Origin: Cavia porcellus
Lineage: Eukaryota; Chordata; Mammalia; Rodentia; Caviidae
Assembly (NCBI RefSeq): GCF_034190915.1
Contig: NW_026947629.1
Coordinates: 62,001-126,000, forward strand
Length of the DNA: 64,000 bases
Direction: 5' to 3'
Below are positions 37,577 to 51,963 of this stretch, piece by piece. The notes beneath the pieces are model-generated. The model was not told the DNA's origin. It saw only the letters and a program-made list of their open reading frames with translations, and made no database searches. Made by a program: the position numbers and the translations under genes. How positions within the stretch are numbered: the stretch's first letter is position 1; each line of letters opens with the position of its first letter.

Positions 37577-38596
37577 AGTACTAGTGAATCTAATGTAACA
37601 CACAACCATACAATGCGCACCACCCCGTGATGTTTTTCTCACTCCTACTAGTGAATCTAATGTAACACACACCCATACAATGCGCACCACCCCTTGATGT
37701 TTTTCTCACTCCTAGTAGTGAATCTAATGTAACACACACCCATACAATGCGCACCACCCCGTGATGTTTTTCTCACTCCTACTAGTGAATCTAATGTAAC
37801 ACACAACCATACAATGCGCACCACCCCGTGATGATTTTCTCACTCCTACTAGTGAATCTAATGTAACACACACCCATACAATGCGCACCACCCCTTGATG
37901 TTTTTCTCACTCCTACTAGTGAATCTAATGTAACACACACCCATACAATGCGCACCACCCCGTGATGTTTTTCTCACTCCTACTAGTGAATGTAATGTAA
38001 CACACACCCATACAATGCGGACCACCCCGTGATGTTTTTCTCACTCCTACTAGTGAATGTAATGTAACACACACCCATACAATGCGCACCACCCCGTGAT
38101 GTTTTTCTCACTCCTACAAGTGAATGTAATGTAACACACACCCATACAATGCGCACCACCCCGTGATGTTTTTCTCACTCCTACTAGTGAATCTAATGTA
38201 ACACACATCCATACAATGCGCACCACCCCTTGATGTTTTTCTCACTCCTACTAGTGAATCTAATGTAACACACACCCATACAATGCGCACCACCCCTTGA
38301 TATTTTTCTCACTCCTACTAGTGAATCTAATGTAACGCACACCCATACAATGTGCACCACCCCGTGATGTTTTTCTCACTCCTTCTAGCAAATCTAATGT
38401 AACGCACACCCATACAATGCGCACCACCCCGTGATGTTTTTCTCACTCCTACTAGTGAATCTAATGTAACACACACCCATACAATGCGCACCACCCCGTG
38501 ATGTTTTTCTCATTCCTACTAGTGAATGTAATGTAACACACACCCATACAATGCGCACCACTCCGTGATATTTTTCTCACTCCTATTAGTGAATCT
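37518..38596 (+). repeat. Second copy of the 4,083-offset segment, ending at the D junction
   Basis: It matches 33,435-34,513 and stops within the TATTAG monomer, where the corresponding sequence in D2 (47,417) reads on into the 66-bp pair but here switches to the ATGAAAC monomer that begins D2. Confidence 0.85.
37572..37587. repeat. 16-bp perfect palindrome
   Basis: The 4,083-offset copy within D1, near the right edge of the 13-monomer doublet. Confidence 0.95.
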
Positions 38597-38600
38597 AATG
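38590..38600. other. D1/D2 junction
   Basis: Left of this point the sequence follows 34,513 and 47,429; right of it the sequence follows 29,764. The switch occurs inside a monomer at GAATCT, shared by both partners, and leaves a full-length hybrid monomer. This is what an in-register unequal exchange would leave. Confidence 0.88.
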
Positions 38601-39990
38601 AAACACACACCCATACAATGCGCACCACCGCGTGATGTTTTTCTCACTCCTACTAGTGAATGTAATGTAACACACACCCATACAATGCGCACCACCCCGT
38701 GATGTTTTTCTCACTCCTAGTAGTGAATCTAATGTAACGCACACCCATACAATGCGCACCACACCGTCATGTTTTTCTCACTCCTACTAGTGAATCTAAT
38801 GTAACACACACCCATACAAGGCGCACCACCCCGTGATGTATTTCTCACTCCTACTAGTGAATGTAATGTAACACACACCCATACAAGGCGCACCACCCCG
38901 TGATGTATTTCTCACTCCTACTAGTGAATCTAATGTAACACACACCCATACAATGCGCACCACCCCGTGATGTTTTTCTCACTCCTACTAGTGAATCTAA
39001 TGTAACACACAACCATACAATGCGCACCACCCCGTGATGTTTTTCTCACTCCTACTAGTGAATCTAATGTAACACACACCCATACAATGCGCACCACCCC
39101 TTGATGTTTTTCTCACTCCTACTAGTGAATGTAATGTAACACACACCCATACAATGCGCACCACCCCGTGATGTTTTTCTCACTCCTACTAGTGAATCTA
39201 ATGTAACACAAACCCATACAGTGCGCACCACCCCGTGATGTTTTTCTCACTCCTACTAGTGAATGTAATGTAACACACACCCATACAGTGCGCACCACCC
39301 CGTGATGTTTTTCTCACTCCTACTAGTGAATGTAATGTAACACACACCCATACAATGCGCACCACAATGTGATGTTTTTCTCACTCCTACTAGTGAATCT
39401 AATGTAACACACACCCATACAATGCGCACCACCCCGTGATGTTTTTCTCACTCCCACTAGTGAATCTAATGTAACACACACCCATACAATGCGCACCACC
39501 CCGTGATGTTTTTCTCACTCCTACTAGTGAATGTAATGTAACACACACCCATACAATGCGCACCACCCCGTGATGTTTTTCTCACTCCTACTAGTGAATC
39601 TAATGAAACACACACCCATACAATGCGCACCACCCCGTGATGTTTTTCTCACTCCTACTAGTGAATCTAATGTAACACACACCCATACAATGCGCACCAC
39701 CCCGTGATGTTTTTCTCACTCCTACTAGTGAATCTAATGTAACACACACCCATACAATGCGCACCACCCCGTGATGTTTTTGTGACTCCTACTAGCGAAT
39801 CTAATGTAACACACACCCATACAATGCGCACCACCCCGTGATGTTTTTCTCACTCCTACTAGTGAATCTAATGTAACACACACCCAAACAATGCGCACCC
39901 CCCTGTGATGTTTTTCTCACTCCTACTAGCAAATCTAATGTAACACACACCCATACAATGCGCACCACCCCGTGATGTTTTTCTCACTCC

Positions 39991-40188
39991 TATTAGTTAA
40001 TCTATGTAACACACACCCATACAATGCGCACCACCCCGTGATGTTTTTCTCACTCCTACTAGTGAATCTATGTAACACACACCCATACAATGCGCACCAC
40101 CCCGTGATGTTTTTCTCACTCCTACTAGTGAATCTATGTAACACACACCCAAACAATGCGCACCACCCCGTGATGTTTTTCTCACTCC
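39991..40188 (+). repeat. 66-bp monomer cluster (3)
   Basis: D2 copy of 31,158, with the same TTAATC and CCCAAAC variants. Confidence 0.95.
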
Positions 40189-41393
40189 TACTATTGAATC
40201 TAATGTAACATACACCCATACAATGCGCACCACCCCGAGATGTTTTTCTCACTCCTACTAGTGACTGTAATGTAACACACACCCATACAATGCGCACCAC
40301 CCCGTGATGTTTTTCTCACTCCTACTACTGAATGTAATGTAACACACACCCATACAATGCGCACCACCCCGTGATGTTCTCTCACTCCTACTAGTGAATG
40401 TAATGTAACACACACCCGTACAATGCGCACCACCCCGTGATGTTTTTCTCACTCCTACTAGTGAATGTAATGTAACACACACCCATACAATGCGCACCAC
40501 CCCGTGATGTTTTTCTCACTCCTACTAGTGAATGTAATGTAACACACACCCATACAATGCGCACCACCCCGTGATGTTTTTCTCACTCCTACTAGTGAAT
40601 GTAATGTAACACACACCCATACAATGCGCACCACCCCGTGATGTTTTTGTCACTCCTACTAGTGAATGTAATGTTACACACACCCATACAATGCGCACCA
40701 CCCCGTGATGTTTTTCTCACTCCTACTAGTGAATCTAATGTAACACACAACCATACAATGCGCACCACCCCGTGATGTTTTTCTCTCTCCTACTAGTGAA
40801 TCTAATGTAACACACACCCATACAATGCGCACCACCCCTTGATGTTTTTCTCACTCCTACTAGTGAATCTAATGTAACGCACACCCATACAATGCGCACC
40901 ACCCCTTGATGTTTTTCTCACTCCTACTAGTGAATCTAATGTAACACACACCCATACAATGCGCACCACCCCGTGATGTTTTTCTCACTCCTACTAGTGA
41001 ATCTAATGTAACACACATCCATGCAATGCGCACCACCCCTTGATGTTTTTCTCACTCCTACTAGTGAATCTAATGTAACGCACACCCATACAATGCGCAG
41101 CACCCCTTGATGTTTTTCTCACTCCTACTAGTGAATCTAATGTAACGCACACCCATACAATGTGCACCACCCCGTGATGTTTTTCTCACTCCTTCTAGAG
41201 AATCTAATGTAACGCACACCCATACAATGCGCACCACCCCTTGATGTTTTTCTCACTCCTACTAGTGAATCTAATGTAACACACATCCATACAATGCGCA
41301 CCACCCCTTGATGTTTTTCTCACTCCTACTAGTGAATGTAATGTAACACACACCCATACAATGCGCACCACTCCGTGATGTTTTTCTCACTCC

Positions 41394-41591
41394 TATTAGT
41401 GAATCTATGTAACACACACCCATACAATGCGCACCACCCCGTGATGTTTTTCTCACTCCTACTAGTGAATCTATGTAACACACACCCATACAATGCGCAC
41501 CACACCGTGATGTTTTTCTCACTCCTACTAGTGAATCTATGTAACACACACCCATACAATGCGCACCACCCCGTGATGTTTTTCTCACTCC
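41394..41591 (+). repeat. 66-bp monomer cluster (3)
   Basis: D2 copy of 32,561. Confidence 0.95.
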
Positions 41592-42321
41592 TACTAGTGA
41601 ATCTAATGTGACACACACCCATACAATGCGCACCACCCCGTGATGTTTTTCTCACTCCTACTAGTGAATCTAATGTGACACACAGCCATACAATGCGCAC
41701 CACCCCGTGATGTTTTTCTCACTCCTACTAGTGAATGTAATGTAACACACACCCATACAATGCGCACCACCCCGTGATGTTTTTCTCACTCCTACTAGTG
41801 AATGTAATGTAACACACACCCATACAATGCGCACCACACCGTGATGTTTTTCTCACTCCTACTAGTGAATGTAATGTAACACACACCCATACAATGCGCA
41901 CCACCCCGTGATGTTTTTCTCACTCCTACTAGTGAATCTAACGTAACACACACCCATACAATGCGCACCACCCCGTGATGTTTTTCTCACTCCTACTAGT
42001 GAATGTAATGTAACACACAGCCATACAATGCGCACCACCCCATGATGTTTTTCTCACTCCTACTAGTGAATGTAATGTAACACACACCCATACAATGCGC
42101 ACCACCCCGTGATGTTTTTCTCACTCCTACTAGTGAATGTAATGTAACACACACCCAAACAATGCGAACCACCCCGTGTTGTTTTTCTCACTCCTACTAG
42201 TGAATGTAATGTAACACACACCCATACAATGCGCACCACCCCGTGATGTTTTTCTCACTCCTAGTAGTGAATCTAATGTAACACACACCCATACAATGCG
42301 CACCACCCCGTGATGTTTTTC

Positions 42322-42337
42322 TCACTAGTACTAGTGA
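42322..42337. repeat. 16-bp perfect palindrome
   Basis: D2 copy of 33,489. Confidence 0.95.
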
Positions 42338-43333
42338 ATCTAATGTAACACACAACCATACAATGCGCACCACCCCGTGATGTTTTTCTCACTCCTACTA
42401 GTGAATCTAATGTAACACACACCCATACAATGCGCAACACCCCTTGATGTTTTTCTCACTCCTAGTAGTGAATCTAATGTAACACACACCCATACAATGC
42501 GCACCACACCGTGATGTTTTTCTCACTCCTACTAGTGAATCTAATGTAACACACAACCATACAATGCGCACCACCCCGTGATGATTTTCTCACTCCTACT
42601 AGTGAATCTAATGTAACACACACCCATACAATGCGCACCACCCCTTGATGTTTTTCTCACTCCTACTAGTGAATCTAATGTAACACACACCCATACAATG
42701 CGCACCACCCCGTCATGTTTTTCTCACTCCTACTAGTGAATGTAATGTAACACACACCCATACAATGCGCACCACCCCGTGATGTTTTTCTCACTCCTAC
42801 TAGTGAATGTAATGTAACACACACCCATACAATGCGCACCACCCCGTGATGTTTTTCTCACTCCTACAAGTGAATGTAATGTAACACACACCCATACAAT
42901 GCGCACCACCCCGTGATGTTTTTCTCACTCCTACTAGTGAATCTAATGTAACACACATCCATACAATGCGCACCACCCCTTGATGTTTTTCTCACTCCTA
43001 CTAGTGAATCTAATGTAACACACACCCATACAATGCGCACCACCCCTTGATATTTTTCTCACTCCTACTAGTGAATCTAATGTAACGCACACCCATACAA
43101 TGTGCACCACCCCGTGATGTTTTTCTCACTCCTTCTAGCAAATCTAATGTAACGCACACCCATACAATGCGCACCACCCCGTGATGTTTTTCTCACTCCT
43201 ACTAGTGAATCTAATGTAACACACACCCATACAATGCGCACCACCCCGTGATGTTTTTCTCATTCCTACTAGTGAATGTAATGTAACACACACCCATACA
43301 ATGCGCACCACTCCGTGATATTTTTCTCACTCC

Positions 43334-43465
43334 TATTAGTGAATCTATGTAACACACACCCATACAATGCGCACCACCCCGTGATGTTTTTCTCACTCCT
43401 ACTAGTGAATCTATGTAACACACACCCATACAATGCGCACCACCCCGTGATGTTTTTCTCACTCC
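43334..43465 (+). repeat. 66-bp monomer cluster (2)
   Basis: D2 copy of 34,501. Confidence 0.95.
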
Positions 43466-45005
43466 TACTAGTGAATGTAATGTGACACACACCCATACAA
43501 TGCGCACCACCCCGTGATGTTTTTCTCACTCCTACTAGTGAATGTAATGTAACACACACCCATACAATGCGCACCACCCCGTGATGTTTTTCTCACTCCT
43601 ACTTGTGAATGTAATGTAACACACACCCATACAATGCGCACCACCCCGTGATGTTTTTCTCACTCCTACTAGTGAATCTAATGTAACACACACCCATACA
43701 ATGCGCACCACCCCGTGATGTTTTTCTCACTCCTACTAGTGAATGTAATGTAACACACACCGATACAATGTGCACCACCCCGTGATGTTTTTCTCACTCC
43801 TACTAGTGAATGTAATGTAACACACACCCATACAATGCGCACCACCCCATGATGTTTTTCTCACTCCTACTAGTGAATGTAATGTAACACACACCCATAC
43901 AATGCGCACCACCCCGTGATGTTCTCTCACTCCTACTAGTGAATGTAATGTAACACACACCCGTACAATGCGCACCACCCCTTGATGTTTTTTTCACTCC
44001 TACTAGTGAATGTAATGTAACACACACCCATACAATGCGCACCACCCAGTGATGTTTTTCTCACTCCTACTAGTGAATGTAATGTAACACACACCCATAC
44101 AATGCGCACCACCCCGTGATGTTTTTCTCACTCCTACTAGTGAATGTAATGTAACACACACCCATACAATGCGCACCACCCCGTGATGTTTTTCTCACTC
44201 CTACTAGTGAATGTAATGTAACACACACCCATACAATGCGCACCACCCCGTGATGTTTTTCTCACTCCTACTAGTGAATGTAATGTAACACACACCCAAA
44301 CAATGCGAACCACCCCGTGTTGTTTTTCTCACTCCTACTAGTGAATGTAATGTAACACACACCCATACAATGCGCACCACCTCGTGATGTTTTTCTCACT
44401 CCTAGTAGTGAATCTAATGTAACACACACCCATACAATGCGCACCACCCCGTGATGTTTTTCTCACTCCTACTAGTGAATCTAATGTAACACACAACCAT
44501 ACAATGCGCACCACCCCGTGATGTTTTTCTCACTCCTACTAGTGAATCTAATGTAACACACACCCATACAATGCGCACCACCCCGTGATGTTTTTCTCAC
44601 TCCTACTAGTGAATGTAATGTAACACACACCCAAACAATGCGAACCACCCCGTGTTGTTTTTCTCACTCCTACTAGTGAATGTAATGTAACACACACCCA
44701 TACAATGCGCACCACCTCGTGATGTTTTTCTCACTCCTAGTAGTGAATCTAATGTAACACACACCCATACAATGCGCACCACCCCGTGATGTTTTTCTCA
44801 CTCCTACTAGTGAATCTAATGTAACACACAACCATACAATGCGCACCACCCCGTGATGTTTTTCTCACTCCTACTAGTGAATCTAATGTAACACACACCC
44901 ATACAATGCGCACCACCCCGTGATGTTTTTCTCACTCCTACTAGTGAATCTAATGTAACACACACCCATACAATGCGCACCACCCCGTGATGTTTTTCTC
45001 ACTCC

Positions 45006-46409
45006 TACTAGTGAATGTAACGTAACACACACCCATACAATGCGCACCACCCCGTGATGTTTTTCTCACTCTTACTAGTGAATGTAATGTAACACACACC
45101 CATACAATGCGCACCACCCCGTGATGTTTTTCTCACTCCTACTACTGAATGTAATGTAACACACACCCATACAAAGCGCACCACCCCGTGATGTTTTTCT
45201 CACTCCTACTAGTGAATGTAATGCAACACACACCCAAACAATGCGAATGACCCCGTGTTGTTTTTCTCACTCCTACTAGTGAATGTAATGTAACACACAC
45301 CCATACAATGCGCACCACCCCGTGATGTTTTTCTCACTCCTAGTAGTGAATCTAATGTAACACACACCCATACAATGCGCACCACACCGTGATGTTTTTC
45401 TCACTCCTACTAGTGAATCTAATGTAACACACACCCATACAAGGCGCACCACCCCGTGATGTATTTCTCACTCCTACTAGTGAATCTAATGTAACACACA
45501 CCCATACAATGCGCACCACCCCGTGATGTTTTTCTCACTCCTACTACTGAATCTAATGTAACACACAACCATACAATGCGCACCACCCCGTGATGTTTTT
45601 CTCACTCCTACTAGTGAATCTAATGTAACACACACCCATACAATGCGCACCACCCCGTGATGTTTTTCTCACTCCTACTAGTGAATCTAATGTAACACAC
45701 AACCATACAATGCGCACCACCCCGTGATGTTTTTCTCACTCCTACTAGTGAATCTAATGTAACACACACCCATACAATGCGCACCACCCCGTGATGTTTT
45801 TCTCACTCCTACTAGTGAATCTAATGTAACACACACCCATACAATGCGCACCACCCCGTGATGTTTTTCTCACTCCTACTAGTGAATGTAACGTAACACA
45901 CACCCATACAATGCGCACCACCCCGTGATGTTTTTCTCACTCCTACTAGTGAATGTAATGTAACACACACCCATACAATGCGCACCACCCCGTGATGTTT
46001 TTCTCACTCCTACTACTGAATGTAATGTAACACACACGATACAATGCGCACCACCCCGTGATGTTTTTCTCACTCCTACTAGTGAATGTAATGCAACACA
46101 CACCCAAACAATGCGAATGACCCCGTGTTGTTTTTCTCACTCCTACTAGTGAATGTAATGTAACACACACCCATACAATGCGCACCACCCCGTGATGTTT
46201 TTCTCACTCCTAGTAGTGAATCTAATGTAACACACACCCATACAATGCGCACCACACCGTGATGTTTTTCTCACTCCTACTAGTGAATCTAATGTAACAC
46301 ACACCCATACAAGGCGCACCACCCCGTGATGTATTTCTCACTCCTACTAGTGAATCTAATGTAACACACACCCATACAATGCGCACCACCCCGTGATGTT
46401 TTTCTCACT
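45006..46409 (+). repeat. 13-monomer doublet in D2
   Basis: The D2 counterpart of 36,173-37,576, with the GCAACAC monomers at 45,224 and 46,094 (870 bp apart). It recurs in E1 at offset 3,279 (45,021/48,300). Confidence 0.85.
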
Positions 46410-46420
46410 AGTACTAGTGA
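46405..46420. repeat. 16-bp perfect palindrome
   Basis: D2 copy of 37,572. Confidence 0.95.
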
Positions 46421-47416
46421 ATCTAATGTAACACACAACCATACAATGCGCACCACCCCGTGATGTTTTTCTCACTCCTACTAGTGAATCTAATGTAACA
46501 CACACCCATACAATGCGCACCACCCCTTGATGTTTTTCTCACTCCTAGTAGTGAATCTAATGTAACACACACCCATACAATGCGCACCACCCCGTGATGT
46601 TTTTCTCACTCCTACTAGTGAATCTAATGTAACACACAACCATACAATGCGCACCACCCCGTGATGATTTTCTCACTCCTACTAGTGAATCTAATGTAAC
46701 ACACACCCATACAATGCGCACCACCCCTTGATGTTTTTCTCACTCCTACTAGTGAATCTAATGTAACACACACCCATACAATGCGCACCACCCCGTGATG
46801 TTTTTCTCACTCCTACTAGTGAATGTAATGTAACACACACCCATACAATGCGGACCACCCCGTGATGTTTTTCTCACTCCTACTAGTGAATGTAATGTAA
46901 CACACACCCATACAATGCGCACCACCCCGTGATGTTTTTCTCACTCCTACAAGTGAATGTAATGTAACACACACCCATACAATGCGCACCACCCCGTGAT
47001 GTTTTTCTCACTCCTACTAGTGAATCTAATGTAACACACATCCATACAATGCGCACCACCCCTTGATGTTTTTCTCACTCCTACTAGTGAATCTAATGTA
47101 ACACACACCCATACAATGCGCACCACCCCTTGATATTTTTCTCACTCCTACTAGTGAATCTAATGTAACGCACACCCATACAATGTGCACCACCCCGTGA
47201 TGTTTTTCTCACTCCTTCTAGCAAATCTAATGTAACGCACACCCATACAATGCGCACCACCCCGTGATGTTTTTCTCACTCCTACTAGTGAATCTAATGT
47301 AACACACACCCATACAATGCGCACCACCCCGTGATGTTTTTCTCATTCCTACTAGTGAATGTAATGTAACACACACCCATACAATGCGCACCACTCCGTG
47401 ATATTTTTCTCACTCC

Positions 47417-47548
47417 TATTAGTGAATCTATGTAACACACACCCATACAATGCGCACCACCCCGTGATGTTTTTCTCACTCCTACTAGTGAATCTATGTA
47501 ACACACACCCATACAATGCGCACCACCCCGTGATGTTTTTCTCACTCC
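47417..47548 (+). repeat. 66-bp monomer cluster (2)
   Basis: The 4,083-offset copy of 43,334. The 8,833-bp match ends inside its first monomer. Confidence 0.95.
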
Positions 47549-47761
47549 TACTAGTGAATGTAATGTGACACACACCCATACAATGCGCACCACCCCGTGA
47601 TGTTTTTCTCACTCCTACTAGTGAATGTAATGTAACACACACCCATACAATGCGCACCACCCCGTGATGTTTTTCTCACTCCTACTTGTGAATGTAATGT
47701 AACACACACCCATACAATGCGCACCACCCCGTGATGTTTTTCTCACTCCTACTAGTGAATC
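47430..47761 (+). repeat. Satellite linking D2 to E1
   Basis: A continuation of the 4,083-offset copy: 43,347 onward matches here, including the CTACTTGTG monomer near 47,684. It lies between the end of the 8,833-bp match and the start of the 6,219-bp match. Confidence 0.8.
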
Positions 47762-48284
47762 TAATGTAACACACACCCATACAATGCGCACCACCCCGTG
47801 ATGTTTTTCTCACTCCTACTAGTGAATGTAATGTAACACACACCGATACAATGTGCACCACCCCGTGATGTTTTTCTCACTCCTACTAGTGAATGTAATG
47901 TAACACACACCCATACAATGCGCACCACCCCATGATGTTTTTCTCACTCCTACTAGTGAATGTAATGTAACACACACCCATACAATGCGCACCACCCCGT
48001 GATGTTCTCTCACTCCTACTAGTGAATGTAATGTAACACACACCCGTACAATGCGCACCACCCCTTGATGTTTTTTTCACTCCTACTAGTGAATGTAATG
48101 TAACACACACCCATACAATGCGCACCACCCAGTGATGTTTTTCTCACTCCTACTAGTGAATCTAATGTAACACACACCCATACAATGCGCACCACCCCGT
48201 GATGTTTTTCTCACTCCTACTAGTGAATGTAATGTAACACACACCCATACAATGCGCACCACCCCGTGATGTTTTTCTCACTCC

Positions 48285-49686
48285 TACTAGTGAATGTAAC
48301 GTAACACACACCCATACAATGCGCACCACCCCGTGATGTTTTTCTCACTCTTACTAGTGAATGTAATGTAACACACACCCATACAATGCGCACCACCCCG
48401 TGATGTTTTTCTCACTCCTACTACTGAATGTAATGTAACACACACCCATACAAAGCGCACCACCCCGTGATGTTTTTCTCACTCCTACTAGTGAATGTAA
48501 TGCAACACACACCCAAACAATGCGAATGACCCCGTGTTGTTTTTCTCACTCCTACTACTGAATGTAATGTAACACACACCCATACAATGCGCACCACCCC
48601 GTGATGTTTTTCTCACTCCTAGTAGTGAATCTAATGTAACACACACCCATACAATGCGCACCACACCGTGATGTTTTTCTCACTCCTACTAGTGAATCTA
48701 ATGTAACACACACCCATACAAGGCGCACCACCCCGTGATGTATTTCTCACTCCTACTAGTGAATCTAATGTAACACACACCCATACAATGCGCACCACCC
48801 CGTGATGTTTTTCTCACTCCTACTAGTGAATCTAATGTAACACACAACCATACAATGCGCACCACCCCGTGATGTTTTTCTCACTCCTACTAGTGAATCT
48901 AATGTAACACACACCCATACAATGCGCACCACCCCGTGATGTTTTTCTCACTCCTACTAGTGAATCTAATGTAACACACAACCATACAATGCGCACCACC
49001 CCGTGATGTTTTTCTCACTCCTACTAGTGAATCTAATGTAACACACACCCATACAATGCGCACCACCCCGTGATGTTTTTCTCACTCCTACTAGTGAATC
49101 TAATGTAACACACACCCATACAATGCGCACCACCCCGTGATGTTTTTCTCACTCCTACTAGTGAATGTAACGTAACACACACCCATACAATGCGCACCAC
49201 CCCGTGATGTTTTTCTCACTCCTACTAGTGAATGTAATGTAACACACACCCATACAATGCGCACCACCCCGTGATGTTTTTCTCACTCCTACTACTGAAT
49301 GTAATGTAACACACACGATACAATGCGCACCACCCCGTGATGTTTTTCTCACTCCTACTAGTGAATGTAATGCAACACACACCCAAACAATGCGAATGAC
49401 CCCGTGTTGTTTTTCTCACTCCTACTAGTGAATGTAATGTAACACACACCCATACAATGCGCACCACCCCGTGATGTTTTTCTCACTCCTAGTAGTGAAT
49501 CTAATGTAACACACACCCATACAATGCGCACCACACCGTGATGTTTTTCTCACTCCTACTAGTGAATCTAATGTAACACACACCCATACAAGGCGCACCA
49601 CCCCGTGATGTATTTCTCACTCCTACTAGTGAATCTAATGTAACACACACCCATACAATGCGCACCACCCCGTGATGTTTTTCTCA
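48285..49686 (+). repeat. 13-monomer doublet in E1
   Basis: GCAACAC monomers at 48,503 and 49,373, 870 bp apart. It is linked to the D2 doublet by offset 3,279, which is 12 monomers less than the 4,083 offset just upstream, so about 804 bp present in D2 are absent here. Confidence 0.83.
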
Positions 49687-51765
49687 CTCCTACTAGTGAA
49701 TCTAATGTAACACACAACCATACAATGCGCACCACCCCGTGATGTTTTTCTCACTCCTACTAGTGAATCTAATGTAACACACACCCATACAATGCGCACC
49801 ACCCCGTGATGTTTTTCTCACTCCTACTAGTGAATCTAATGTAACACACATCCATACAAAGCGCACCACCCCTTGATGTTTTTCTCACTCCTACTAGTGA
49901 ATCTAATGTCACACACACCCATACAATGCGCACCACCCCGTGATTTTTTTCTCACTCCTACTAGGGAATCTAATGTAACACACACCCATACAATGCGCAC
50001 CACCCCGTGATGTTTTTCTCACTCCTAGTAGTGAATGTAATGTAACACACACCCATGCAATGCGCACCACCCCGTGATGTTTTTCTCACTCCTACTAGTG
50101 AATCTAATGTAACACACACCCATACAATGCGCACCACCCCGTGATGTTTTTCTCACTCCTACTAGTCAATGTAATGTAACACACACCCGTACAATGTGCA
50201 CCACCCCGTGATGTTTTTCTCACTCCTACTAGTGAATGTAATGTAACACACACCCGTACAATGCCCACCACCCCGTGATGATCTCTCACTCCTACTAGTG
50301 AATGTAATGTAACACACACCCGTACAATGCGCACCACCCCGTGATGTTTTTCTCACTCCTACTAGTGAATCTAATGTAACACACACCCATACAATGCGCA
50401 CCACCCCGTGATGTTTTTCTCACTCCTACTAGTGAATGTAATGTAACACACACCCATACAATGCGCACCACCCCGTGATGTTTTTCTCACTCCTACTAGT
50501 GAATGTAATGTAACACACACCCATACAATGCGCAACACCCCGTGATGTTTTTCTCACTCCTACTAGTGAATGTAATGTAACACACACCCATAGAATGCGC
50601 ACCACCCCGTGATGTTTTTCTCACTCCTACTAGTGAATGTAATGTAACACACACCCAAACAATGCGAACGACCCCGTGTTGTTTTTCTCACTCCTACTAG
50701 TGAATGTAATGTAACACACACCCATACAATGCGCACCACCCCGTGATGTTTTTCTCACTCCTAGTAGTGAATCTAATGTAACACACACCCATACAATGCG
50801 AACCACACCGTGATGTTTTTCTCACTCCTAGTAGTGAATCTAATGTAACACACACCCATACAATGCGAACCACACCGTGATGTTTTTCTCACTCCTACTA
50901 GTGAATCTAATGTAACACACACCCATACAAGGCGCACCACCCCGTGATGTATTTCTCACTCCTACTAGTGAATGTAATGTAACACACACCCATACAAGGC
51001 GCACCACCCCGTGATGTTTTTCTCACTCCTACTAGTGAATCTAATGTAACACACACCCATACAAGGCGCACCACCCCGTGATGTTTTTCTCACTCCTACT
51101 AGTGAATCTAATGTAACACACAACCATACAATGCGCACCACCCCGTGATGTTTTTCTCACTCCTACTAGTGAATCTAATGTAACACACACCCATACAATG
51201 CGCACCACCCCTTGATATTTTTCTCACTCCTACTAGTGAATCTAATGTGACACACACCCATACAATGCGCACCACCCCTTGATGTTTTTCTCACTCCTAC
51301 TAGTGAATCTAATGTGACACACACCCATACAATGCGCACCACCCGTGATGTTTTTCTCACTCCTACTAGTGAATCTAATGTAACACACACCCATACAATG
51401 CGCACCACCCCTTGATGTTTTTCTCACTCCTACTAGTGAATCTAATGTAACACACACCCATACAATGCGCACCACCCCTTGATGTTTTTCTCACTCCTAC
51501 TAGTGAATCTAATGTAACGCACACCCATACAATGCGCACCACCCCGTGATGTTTTTCTCACTCCTTCTAGCGAATCTAATGTAACGCACACCCATACAAT
51601 GCGCACCACCCCGTGATGTTTTTCTCACTCCTACTAGCGAATCTAATGTAACACACACCCATACAATGCGCACCACCCCGTGATGTTTTTCTCACTCCTA
51701 CTAGTGAATGTAATGTAACACACACCCATACAATGCGCACCACCCCGTGATGTTTTTCTCACTCC

Positions 51766-51963
51766 TATTTGTGAATCTATGTAACACACACCCATACAAT
51801 GCGCACCACCCCGTGATGTTTTTCTCACTCCTACTAGTGAATCTATGTAACACACACCCATACAATGCGCACAACCCCGTGATGTTTTTCTCACTCCTAC
51901 TAGTGAATCTATGTAACACACACCCATACAATGCGCACCACCCCGTGATGTTTTTCTCACTCC
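51766..51963 (+). repeat. 66-bp monomer cluster (3)
   Basis: The first monomer opens TATTTG, a private E-block change of the TATTAG form seen at 26,945. Confidence 0.95.

Larger units (their letters stand above)
29764..38596 (+). repeat. 8,833-bp duplication, copy D1
   Basis: Every landmark recurs 8,833 bp later: ATGAAAC 29,764/38,597, triple clusters 31,158/39,991 and 32,561/41,394, palindromes 33,489/42,322 and 37,572/46,405, and the 66-bp pair 34,501/43,334. By eye I found three substitutions between copies: G33,881/C42,714, C35,246/G44,079 and C35,998/A44,831. Length equals about 132 monomers less 11 bases. It contains a five-monomer and a 13-monomer duplication. Confidence 0.93.
38597..47429 (+). 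repeat. 8,833-bp duplication, copy D2
   Basis: Follows D1 directly. Identity to D1 holds to about 47,429, where D2 reads GAATCTATG and continues into the 66-bp pair, while D1 at the matching place joins the start of D2. Private changes are C42,714, G44,079 and, by comparison with the five-monomer repeat, the retained A44,831. Confidence 0.93.
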
